A stretch of DNA of 64,000 bases from Strix aluco (lineage: Eukaryota > Chordata > Aves > Strigiformes > Strigidae). The notes under the pieces are model-generated. The model had not been told where the DNA came from. It did not search any database and worked only from the letters and a program-made list of their open reading frames with translations. The translations under genes and the position numbers were made by a program. Of this stretch, positions 1 to 9,720 are shown piece after piece. How positions within the stretch are numbered: position 1 is the first letter of the stretch; each line of letters starts with the position of its first letter. The stretch spans positions 5,146,001 through 5,210,000 of the forward strand of contig NC_133958.1 of NCBI RefSeq assembly GCF_031877795.1, read 5' to 3'.

Positions 1-56
1 TAAGAGCCAGTCTGACCCTGCCCTGGCGCAGCTTGAGGCCATTCCCTCTTGTCCTT
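1..56 (-). mobile_element. CR1 LINE fragment, cut by window edge
   Basis: Bases 1-55 are identical to 34441-34495 inside the intron 7 CR1, in the same orientation. The fragment covers part of the ORF2 C-terminal region read on -. Its 3' portion lies outside the window; similarity stops at about 56, consistent with 5' truncation. Confidence 0.9.
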
Positions 57-1096
57 GCAACATCGAGTTTGCCTCTGCCCCCCCTCCCCAGTGCTCCCCA
101 CGCCGAGCGCGAAGGCTCCGCTCTCCTCAGCGCATCTGCCGGGGCAGACAGCGATGCTCAGCCGGAGGTGGCTGCGTTTCCCTGCCTTCACATCTTATTA
201 CTATTTTGTTATTATTATTTGGCTTATAAATAAAAAATGCATGCTTTCCTTTTGCAGAGAGGTAGGGGGGTTCCTGGAAAAGAGAGGTTTGTTGGTTTTT
301 TTTATGGTGCTTGAAAAGGCTTTCCCAAGGGAAGGCTCGCTTTGAGCTTGCAGGATCTACTTCTCAGAGAGGGTTTGGATTATTTGGAGTATTATCATTG
401 TTCTTTGCACCCTCTTATCCTCCTTGACGTTCCTCAGAGGAACCAAGGAGTAAATGACAGTGAAACGTGTACTTGGTCTGGTTTGCAAACGCTGCCTGCG
501 TCGGTGCCTGCGCACAGGAGCTCTGGGGCGCAGAGGCATTGCTCTGCTTAAATAGGAAACATTTCTCCAGGGCCTTCTCCAAAAGGAATCCCCTTCCCAG
601 CGCCTCTGTGACGGGATCTCGGATGGAGATGGGGGTGGGCGCCTCGGACTCTTCCCCAGGGGGGGATCCTGCAGCCAGAGCAACTCTGCGCTTGGGCCAA
701 GCTCTCCCTTGCTGTGCTGGGTCTCCGCAGGGATTGCATGGGGATTATTTTCCCCTGCCACCATCCTTTAGAGGAACCCTGAGGGGCAGGAGAAGCAGCT
801 CCCAGCAGCTGAGCGGCAGCACCAGGGATTTGTCCCACAGAGGAAGGACCAGCAATAGCCCCCGGTGCTCCCTGGGGCCAGCACACATCTCTCCTGCCGG
901 CGTTTAGGAAGGGATCTCCTTCTTTAAATGCCACTCACACCCCCAAGATCTGGAGAGCCACAACCCAAGGTGTGGTGGCCCGGGCAGCATCCAGCACTAA
1001 GAGTATTTCAAGAAAAGAGAGCTCTGCTGCCTTGCCCCGGCAGCCCCCCAGCTCCCACCCGGAGCAGAGGTCCTCATTTCCCTCATCCCACTTTCC

Positions 1097-1160
1097 TGGC
1101 TTGCGGCGCTGCAAATGTTATTAATGCACATAAAAATATCCATAATTAAGCTCAGCTCCC
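1097..1160 (+). other. candidate regulatory AT-rich block
   Basis: GCAAATGTTATTAATGCAC and ATAAAAATATCCATAATTAAG cluster POU/homeodomain-like cores in GC-rich DNA, about 8.5 kb upstream of the GFRA2 start. Function inferred. Confidence 0.22.
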
Positions 1161-1521
1161 AATGCCGAGGAAAATGAAAGCGGTAAATCCCAGGCAGGGA
1201 GAGGGGGAGGCAGCTGGCTGGACCCATGCTCAGGGTCACTGCCCTGGGGAGCACGGACACTCACCCCTACCCCTGCCTCAGCCCCCCAGGGCATGGACAA
1301 CCCCTTGGCAATGTCCCCTGGGGCTGCCTGTCACCCCAGAGCTGCCCGAAGACATGGGGAAGGTGTTTGCATATCAAACATCGTGCCCACAAGGAGCAAA
1401 AACTAGCTGAGGAGAAAAGTGGCTGCAAGTGCCTTGGCCAGCGTGAAAAAGCCTGGAGTGACAGGTAGTGATCAGCCCGGGCAAGGATGCTCCTGACACC
1501 AGTCTGGGAGGAGAGCGGTGC

Positions 1522-1549
1522 TATAAATACGCCTGCTGACACAGCAGGC
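1522..1549 (+). promoter_or_regulatory. TATA-like motif followed by perfect hairpin
   Basis: TATAAATA (1522-1529) is followed at once by GCCTGCTG-ACA-CAGCAGGC (1531-1549), a perfect 8-bp stem with a 3-nt loop. No transcript is evident downstream. It could be a small promoter or chance. Confidence 0.22.
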
Positions 1550-4500
1550 AGGGCTCGGAGGGGAAGGGAGAGACAATAAAAATAATCAGGGGACTTGGGG
1601 GCATTGCCGGGGACCCGAGGGGCAAGTCATGACAGCAGAGCAGGGAATGGCTTTGGACATCTCCTGTGATGTTTCCCCAGGGTCTGTCCCGACGTCTAAC
1701 GCCGGGGTTGCACCCTCTGCCGCAGCCTTTCCCGCAGCAGACGCCCATCCGAGCTCTCTCGTCTCTCCCCCGGCCTGTTTTACAAAACGTGTGGGGTTTC
1801 TTCACTACCTTCCCAGCCTGACAGCTGAGGCAGCTTTTGCCACCCGGTGCCAGGCTGCCGGGGAGGTGGGAGGGCTGCCAGACGCTGGCAGACACGGCGT
1901 GGGAGGGGGACCCTCGCCTGGCACCCAGGGACCACTCTCTGGAGGATGCCAACCCATCCCTCCCCGTCCCCCCGCACCGGCAGCAAAGGACCCTGTGTCC
2001 CACCCTAACTGCTTCGCTGTGATGAGGGGAACACCTCGGGGCAGAGAGGAGGTAAAGCTTCTCCTGAAGAAAACCCCAACACCCCCCGCCTCCCCTCACC
2101 ACCGCCACGACGTTCCTAATGGAGCAATTTCTCCTTTCCTGCCGCAGGAATCGCAGCAGAGTTGCGTTGTGCCGGCAGTTAGAAATATCCGGTGACGGCA
2201 GTGGGCTTGCTGAGATTTCATTGCCCTTTCCACCCGCTGCTTTGATTTTTCCCTCTGTTACCTCTTCCCCCCACCTTGATCAAACCATTTCAGCTCCCCT
2301 GCCCTCCCTCGTACCGCAGACAAAGGAAGACATCCCGTGTGCCGCGTCTCTCGTTTCCTCCTTGCCATCCCTTCAGTTGCTTTTATCCCCATCTCTGCTT
2401 CTTTCCCAAGATTTAAATTATCCTAACAGTTAATAAAGCCACACAGCTGCTATTTCAAGCTCCCAGTACCCAGCTGAACCTTGCAGAGGTTCATTTTGGG
2501 CAGAGGGAGGAGTAGACGAAGCTGCTTTAGAAAAGGGCGTGTTTGGGAGTGAAGATTGAAGAATACCTTGTTAAATGACACCAGCTTCTGGGATTATGCT
2601 GGCAGAGATGCCCTGAGCATCACTTGTGCTGTTCTGTCCCCAGAAATGGGGAGAGGGGACAGGGAAGAGCTGGCATTCCTAAAAATTCAGCTGGCTCTTG
2701 GCCCAGAGCACCCTGCCCCAGCCACCCTGCTCCCCTGCTCTCGCCGCTGTTGTGGTTATCAGCAGCTACACGGGGGGGGTTTCAGTGGCCAAACCTGGGC
2801 TCAAGGCTCCTTTGCCAGCCCAGCCGCTGTGCGCTGGACCCTCCTCTGGCAGAAGCCAGCAGCACTCCCCACTCCTCTCCCGCTTCTTGCCTCGAAGCTT
2901 TGGCGTTGTTGGAGGAGGATGCACAGAGAGGGTCCCTCGGGGGGCACAGGGGCTGTGGGGGGGATGTGACACCTCCCAGCACCCTGCGCCATGCACCGAG
3001 GCCGAGCCCAGCCCGGCAGCAGCTCCCCACATCCCCCACGGACACACGGATTCCTGCCTGCAGCCGGGACCCCCTCCGGAGCCCACCGCTGCTGCCTGCG
3101 CTGCCTGCACGGCGAGTGCGCCGATCTACAGGAATTTAATTCTGTTTCCTGACGTGGGCCCCAGTCCTGCTAATCCGCCCGAGCAGCGAAGGCACGGGAA
3201 GCAGCAGCCAAGGCCGCCGTATCCACGCCAGCGCTCCCTGCCCCAGCGCAGACCACGGCAATTACTCACTTAATGTCCCGGGAGTGGATGGAAATCTCAT
3301 TCCCCCAGACCGGGGAGCGCGGGGGCGGGAGGGGGCCGCCCAGCCTGGGCTCCTGAGCTTTTAGTGAAACTCGATTTGCTTCATTGCCTGATTAGGGCTG
3401 AGTGCGTGACACTGGAACCAGCCCTCATTACCCTGCTTTTCCCCACGCCATTCCCAGAGCATCTGAAAAGTCCCTTTTCTCCTGCCTTTGCCTCCATCCC
3501 TGCGCCCTTCGTCTGATGGGCACCAGGAGCTGCTCGCACACGGAGGGGTCTGTCGCTCCGTCCCATGAAGGTCCCCGGCTAAAATCCGGGGTGCCCTGGG
3601 GCTGATGTGCCCGGCAAATCCACCCTGTGGGTCTCCAGGGCTGGGAGACACTAAGGAGAGAGCGGAGTAAAACAAATATGTTCCTTCGCAAGAAAATCCC
3701 CAACCGCTTCCCTTTCAGCTCGGCGTCTCGCTCAGGTGCCGTGGGGTTTTATTTAAATGTCAGCTGTAATTTGGGGCTGCGGAGGCTGACGAGTGTGTGA
3801 GCATGAGACCTGACAGCTCGGCTCCGCGCATCCCGAACGGAGCTGGCTGAGCTGATGGTCCCCTCCGAGAGCCACCAGCTGAATCGCCTGGCCCCAGTTA
3901 GGTTGCTGCAAACTCTGAAAAAACTCATTGAGAGGAGTGGAACGGCCGCAGCATCCCCTGAGCAGACCATGGGGTGTGATAACGCAGCCCCACTGGCGGC
4001 ACCTTCCAGTCCCTGACCCTGGGACACCCTCAAGCCCTGGTGGGACTTGTCCCCTGTCCCCAAACACGCTGCCACCCCTCCCTCCTCAATGCCAAGGTTG
4101 GATTTTAGGGATAACACCACGGCTTGGAAATCCCTGGCAGAGCAGGACCTGCGTGCCCGGCGTGGGGTGCACAGGCAGATCCGCTGCCTGCACGGCAGCT
4201 CATGGCATCGATCGGCGCCGTCGGCGTGCCGGATGGGGCCCCGTGCCAGAGCATTCAATTAGCAGGGAGAATCATGTCCTCCCTGAACTATCGCTTTCTC
4301 TCTGGCAGGACAGAGCTGGGGAACGGGATCGATAGGGCTGACGGCTGTCACCGAGGCGCTCTCGTTAGCGAGAGCTGCAAAACGACTCGAGGACGGGGTA
4401 GAGGAGGAGCTGCTGGCTCAGCAGGCCGGTGCTGCTCTGTGGGCTGGCAGGTTTGGGACCTGACAACCAGCTCTGTGTTTGTTCAGAGGGGTCAAAGTGA

Positions 4501-6009
4501 GATTGGGTGTTGGCTGGGCTCCTTTTTGTTCAGTGCCTCTGCAGGGTACCGCTTCCTCCCCCCCTGGGCCCCAGGACATCAGTGGGTGGGGAAGGAGGGA
4601 GGGGAAGGGGCTGGTTTCCCCAGCAGAGGTTAAAGAGTGAGAATCAGTTCAGAAAACAGCAGCGAGGGAAAAAATAGCCTCTGTTTTGCATGTAGCTGTC
4701 GGGGTCCATCAGTGTCGGGGTGTTGTAACGACTCCTGTAGCCGGTGGCTATGAGCTGGCTGCTGTCAGCAGCCCTGCAAATGTGATCCCCGAGAAGACAC
4801 CCGGAGGGAGCAAAAATGTGACTCTCTGTGCCAGGGGGAGCCCTGACGGCATCAGTGGGATTCAGGCCCCGGAGATCAGCTCTTGGAGGGCACCCTGAAG
4901 AGGAAAATCCTGGTCAGACGCAGCGTTTGAAGGAGGATGGGGCTGCAGGGCTTCCCCCGCAGCAGCAAGCATGCAGCCAGCTGCAGCTTTGCGCAGTGAG
5001 GAGCAATGCAGCCTTTCCCCGCCGGCGCCCTGTGCTACGCCCGGGGTTTTTGCACGAGCAAATTATCCGTGCACGCAGCAAACGCACCCGCAGTGACCCA
5101 GCCAGGGCTCGGGCAGCCCCTCGTGGGAGTTTCTTCTCCTCTGGTTAAAAAATAATATAAAATAGAGACCCAACTGCAAGGCAGCGGGGAAACAAATGGG
5201 CAAAATCCCGGGGCCTTGGAGCTAAAAGGCACTAAACAAACGGAGCACGCCTGCGAATCCCGGAAAGTTATGTGCCAGCGGTACCTGTGCGGCCGCCCTG
5301 CCGTAACTTAGTGCCTCTCGCAGCACGGCTGAGTTACGGGGCACTTCAGCCCGGGGCCTGGCTCCCATCACTCACAGCCCCGGTGTCAAACCCTCCAGTG
5401 AGTGCTACGGGAGCTGCCAAGCGTGGGCTGGGGGTTGTGGGCACCCCGCGGGGCGAGCACTGCAGGGAATTTAGTTGCCACACTGCTTGGGAAGGTAAAG
5501 CCCCAACCTGGGAACTTGCAGCCCCAAACTGGGCTCTGCAAAGTGAGCTGCAGCTTGGGGAGATGATGTGCTGGGCCCACCCTGCCTCTGGGCTGCAGGA
5601 CCCCCCAGGACAGGGAGCAGAGGGGAGGTGCTGCCTTCCAGCCATTCCTGGGACCCCCGGGGGACCCTGTGGGCCCCCAGAGGTGGGGGGACCCGGATTG
5701 CTGCTAATCCCTGAAATACAGCATCTCTTGGAGAGCAGACCTGGGGTACCAGCGCGGTGGGGGGGGGGAACAGCAGCCCCGCAAGCCCCAGACACCCAGG
5801 CAGGGCTGTGCCCTCGTCCCCTCGGCTAGCGTCCCCCTCCCTGCCTCCTGCCCTGCCTGCGCACCCGCCGAGGGCAGAAAACCAGCACAAAACCACAGAC
5901 CTTGGGTCACCCTCTCGCTGCCTGGGGAGGTGCAAATGCTCTTCTCGTAGCTGTCAGGACTAGGAGAAGACAACCCGTGTTGGGGAGAGCTCTGAGGCTG
6001 GTCCTGCCC

Positions 6010-6150
6010 CCCATGGATTACACTGTTAATGCATAATCCGTCACTTTAACAACCTTGACTCCCATTAATGTGATAACACTTTGCAGAATTAAAGTCTAAA
6101 GTCAGGAGGGTAAGCAAATCCAACTCATATTAATGGGACTTAAATGGAAG
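6010..6150 (+). other. candidate conserved non-coding element upstream of GFRA2
   Basis: GGATTACACTGTTAATGC, ATAATCCGTCACTTTAAC, CCCATTAATGTGATAAC and CATATTAATGGGAC sit within about 140 bp, giving repeated (G/C)ATTA/TAAT cores including two related CCATTAATG/TTAATGGG motifs. It lies about 3.6 kb upstream of the start codon. A distal enhancer is possible. Confidence 0.33.
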
Positions 6151-8328
6151 GAGGGGACAAATCCTCCGGTCGCATTTATCAATTTCTGTGCAGAAACAAA
6201 GCTGGAGGAGAGTTGTCCCGGCCCCACGGAGTCGTCTCCTCCTCACCGCTGCCGAGGGGATGCTGGAGCTGCCGGGAGTGGGATCCTCTGGAAGTGGAGG
6301 ACAATTTGGGGAGAGGAGCAGCAACCCACGTCTGCCACCCGCCCCCCCCCACCCCAAACGTGCCCGGCCCCGCTGAAGGCAGCACGAAGCAACTGGCAGC
6401 AGCGCAGGCAGCCGGCGCCCGCCCGGCCGCTGGGTGTCTGTAATCGGCTTTGGCGATTAGCGTTGTCATTTCACAAAGGGTCTGAATTTGCCCAGCGCTG
6501 TGGCATAATAAAGTTGTTGGGTTTGTTGTGGGTTTTTTTATTTTTTATTTTTCTCCCCCAAGCATAAATATTCGCAGGGTTGTATTGATGCTCCCTCCTC
6601 TTCCCTGGCACGATGGTCCCTTGCAGGTGTCCCTTGGTCCCACAGACCTCTTCCTCCCACCCTCCTCCCTCCCTTCTCCCTCCAACCAAGACCAGCAGCT
6701 CATCAGCGGCCGCACAGCTTTGCTCCGGACAGAGCCCTCTTTGTGCTGCCGGGGCTGCAGAAGGGAAAACCTCACACGTGCCCCCACAAAGCTGCCGGTG
6801 GAAGAGCCGCCTCCGCCATCCCACCCATCTCCTCTTCTCCTAAAAAACCCCAAACCGCGGGCTGAGCGCGGAGGCTGGTCAGCGTGATGCTTCCCGTGCC
6901 GAGCCCCTGATTTAAGGAGCTCCCAGTGACACAGGCGATAAATTCCCCTGGAATAAATTCTAAATGAGAGGCCGGGTAGCTGGCTGCTCCTGATAACGCC
7001 GGAGCGGGGAGGTGCCACAGTCGATGTCTGCAGTGGGAGCACTGCTGGGATTAATCCCATGGGATGGGATGCTCGTGGCCCCTGCCCGGGGCCTCTGTCA
7101 GGTGGCTGCTGTGGCCGTGCTAATAAATGTGCTGCGTTAGCTCAGTTAATTAGAGGCGGGTGCTTCCCCGTTAGATCCCATGGTCCCTGGCACTGGCCGG
7201 GTGCTCGCCCAGAGGATGAGGGACAAGGAAGGGATGGGACATGCAGAGTCCTGGAGGATTTGGGATGGGGCTGACTGGACATCATGGGTGGGAGCAGGCG
7301 GGGAGACCCCCGTCCTGGGGCCAAAGTGGGCTGGGAAGCCCAAAGCTGCCTCTGCTAAACGCAGCAGCAGCCCCTGGGGCAGGGAGGGGGGCCCTGAGGG
7401 TCTCCCATGGCCTCTGTGCACGTTAAGGAAACAAAATGCAGGGAAAATCGAGGTTTGAAGCTGTGCCTCCCCCTCCTGGGAGCAGCTGTGGGGACAAAAG
7501 TCCTCAGATGTCCCTTCGGTGGGGGCTGAGCAATCCTTCCTCTCTGACACAGCTCAGCCTTGAGCCTGGGAAGGCAGGAGAGGGAGACAGTGGTGAGGAT
7601 GAAGAGCGGAGAGAAGAGAGGAGAGCAGTTCCCTCTTCTGGCCGAGGAAATCCTTTCCCTCCGCTCAGCTCCGAGATGGCATTAAAGTGGGTATTAAAGC
7701 CGGGATTTGCCTTCCTGAGGAAGAGGCCGAGGTGCCTGGCGATGGGCTGAAGCAGCTCTTGTTGCTCCCGCCGCTGGGATCGCGTCTCGGGGATCAGCAC
7801 AGGCACAAAGGGGAGAGAGAACGGCGGCTTCTCTGCGTCAGGACTGGCACTTTTGGGTAATCTTCCTGCAGGAAGACAAGTGTAACACCCAGCGCAACAA
7901 GCCACTGCGAGCCCTGACAGAATTAAAGCGATGCCGGGCAGCTAAGGACACTACTTTTCCCCGCTGTCTCCGCCGAGGCTCTGTGAAAGCACAGGAACAT
8001 CCTGCTAAGTCAGAGTCTATGTGTTGTGGGTTTTTTTTTTTAAAAAAAAAAAGAGAAGGCAAGCCGGGGAGAGCAAAGAGCAGGAAAAGAATAGGACGGG
8101 GAAGGATGGCGTTAAACGGGAAGCCTCACTAATGCGCATTGCTCTGATCTGTTGTTTGTTGTGCCCCCCCTTTCCTTCTGTCTGAATCTTTACTCAGCAG
8201 CCTGATCCTGCCGTTTGCCAAGGCGATGTGCCAGCTGGTTTCTTGAAGCCCCTTGCTCTGGCTTGGTGAACCGGGCCCCCCCCCGACCCCGCAGTGCAGA
8301 GCACACGGGGCTGAACAAAGAGGGGCTG

Positions 8329-8347
8329 CCCCCCCCCCCCCCCCCCC
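8329..8347 (+). repeat. C19 homopolymer
   Basis: Uninterrupted run of 19 C between GAGGGGCTG and AAAATCCCC. Confidence 0.9.
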
Positions 8348-8756
8348 AAAATCCCCTCCTGCTCCCGAGGGCCTTCATCACATCGAGGCGAACACAGCGG
8401 AGCATCACCCCCCCTTCCCTTGCTGCTCACGACCTTCGCAGGTCTGGGGCCAGGACCCCCCCGCTCTGGCACTTGTAGGGTCCTGACCCCAAATCAGGGA
8501 CAGGGAGAGGGGTGAGAGGGCTGGGGGGAGGAGGAGGAGGGGGTCGGGAGAGCTGCACCGTGCCTCTGCAACGAGGCCCCTGCCCGCTCGCCAGGGTTGG
8601 GGAGCAGCGGGGGGTGATGACCCCCAGCCCCGATGGGGGGGGGTGGGTGCTGGGAACGGCTGAGCAAGGTGCTGCTGCCAGGGCTGGGCCGTCTGCGGAG
8701 CCTGAGATGGGAATAAATAATTCCTCCCCCCCACCCCCGCTGGATGCGTGTGTGTA

Positions 8757-8788
8757 CAGATGTGCGTGTGTGTGTCTGTGCACATCTG
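8757..8788. other. GT-loop inverted repeat
   Basis: CAGATGTGC (8757-8765) and GCACATCTG (8780-8788) are perfect inverted 9-mers around a GT-rich 14-nt loop. Each arm also contains an E-box-like CANNTG (CAGATG/CATCTG). Confidence 0.4.
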
Positions 8789-9006
8789 CGGGGGGTGTGG
8801 TGCAATTCCTCCCCCACTCCTCGGCAGCGGGAAGGCAGGTCCCCGTTTGGGTGGGGTCCCCTGTCTCTGTGTGTCCGTCCCCCCCCCGCAGCTGGTGGCA
8901 TTTCACCGATCCGGGGACGAGGCACCCACGTCCCTGTGACCCCTGCGACGGATCCCCCTCTCCCACCCCCACGCTCGGGGTGGCCCGGGGCTGATCCCAG
9001 GCAGCC

Positions 9007-9036
9007 GGGGGGGGGTGTGGGGGGGAGCAGGGGGGG
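9007..9036 (+). other. G-run cluster, possible G-quadruplex in promoter
   Basis: Runs of nine, seven and seven G (9007-9015, 9019-9025, 9030-9036) are separated by 3-4 nt. The nine-G run is long enough to supply two strands of a four-strand G-quadruplex. It lies about 650 bp upstream of the GFRA2 start codon on the non-template strand. Formation in vivo is inference. Confidence 0.4.
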
Positions 9037-9423
9037 TCTCGCTTTTGTCTCTGCAGCAGCGCGGCGCCCCGGGGGTCGCAGGCAGGTGCCTCCGCGGAGG
9101 GTCGGCGGGAGGGATGGGGAGCCGGGGGTCTGCACACAGACACCCCCACCCTGTCCCGCCTTGTGTCTCCCCCCCCGCGCCTTGTCCCCCCTGCCCCGTG
9201 CGGAAGGGCGGTGAAGGGCATCCGCGGCTGCGCTGCCCTCCGCGCTGCGCGGCTCCCGGACCCGGCGGAGGGGCGGAGAGGGAGGGGAGGGCCGGGGAGG
9301 GGACGGGCTCTGCCCCTCCGCCACCGCCCTCGCCGCGCCCCCCCTCCCCCCCCCTCCCCTCCCCGGTAGCCACAGAGCTCGCCACAAGCCGCCGGGAGCC
9401 CGGCGGAGCGCGGAGCCCCGGGG

Positions 9424-9465
9424 ATGCGGGAGGCGACGAGCCGCGCTGCCCGGCGCAGCGGCTGA
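9424..9465 (+). other. candidate upstream ORF in GFRA2 leader
   Basis: An ATG at 9424 opens a 13-codon frame (MREATSRAARRSG) ending at TGA 9463-9465. No other ATG lies between it and the GFRA2 start at 9681. If the transcription start is upstream of 9424, this would be the last uORF before the main frame and could damp translation. Whether it lies in the mRNA is unknown. Confidence 0.3.
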
Positions 9466-9566
9466 GGGCCCCGGCTCCGCGCCGGGCGGAGCGCACCCCC
9501 CTTCCCGCTGGCTTTCGCAGCCCACCGCCCATCCTCGCCCGGATTTGGGATCTACCTGGCCTCCTT

Positions 9567-9650
9567 GGGAATTATTATTATTATTATTTTTAAATTTTTT
9601 TAATATTTTGTTCCCCTCTTTTTTTTTTTTTTTTTTTTAAATTTTTTTGC
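9567..9650 (+). repeat. AT-rich low-complexity tract just before the GFRA2 start codon
   Basis: An (ATT)n run, short T/A runs and a run of 20 T (9619-9638) interrupt otherwise very GC-rich DNA. The tract ends about 30 bp before the ATG at 9681. It is probably transcribed as a U-rich part of the 5' UTR. Length variation between individuals is likely for the T20 run. Confidence 0.7.
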
Positions 9651-9680
9651 ACACGTGGAGGAACGCGGGGATTTACTAAC

Positions 9681-9720
9681 ATGATCTTGGCAAACGCTTT
9701 CTGCATCGTCCTCTTCGTAG
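9681..9720 (+). CDS. GFRA2: GFRA2 coding exon 1
   Basis: It encodes residues 1-13 ([13 protein letters not shown]), the core of the signal peptide, plus the first base of the codon for Asp14. The donor is GTGAGT at 9721, phase 1. MILAN matches the start I recall for mammalian GFRA2. The frame continues open into intron 1 as far as 10940, but that extension is intronic: GC-rich, with homopolymers and no receptor similarity. Confidence 0.95.

Larger units (their letters stand above)
57..8849. other. upstream intergenic region, no gene supported
   Basis: GC-rich unique sequence with many short open frames on both strands and no recognisable protein. Noted sites inside it are AT-biased blocks at about 1097-1160 and 6010-6150, a TATA-like motif with a hairpin at 1522-1549, a T12/A11 palindromic run (about 8030-8052), a C19 run (8329-8347) and a GT-rich hairpin (8757-8788). 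No transposon besides the edge CR1 was recognised. Confidence 0.7.
8850..9566 (+). promoter_or_regulatory. GFRA2: GFRA2 CpG-rich promoter / 5' UTR block
   Basis: This stretch directly upstream of exon 1 is very GC-rich with many CpGs, for example in 9215-9260 and 9385-9530. It carries a GC-box (GGGGCGG) at 9270-9276 and no convincing TATA box. That fits a CpG-island promoter of a developmental neuronal gene. The exact transcription start cannot be read from sequence. Part of this block is probably 5' UTR. Confidence 0.6.

Noticed and set aside
8030-8052. T-run followed by A-run as a possible transposon junction.
   Set aside because: It is a simple T12/A11 palindromic run with no flanking duplication or repeat similarity.
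8494-9525. A 343-codon open frame on - across the promoter.
   Set aside because: Arg/Pro/Gly/Ala-rich translation of a GC-rich CpG island where stop codons are rare. No domain or family similarity, and it overlaps other open frames on both strands.
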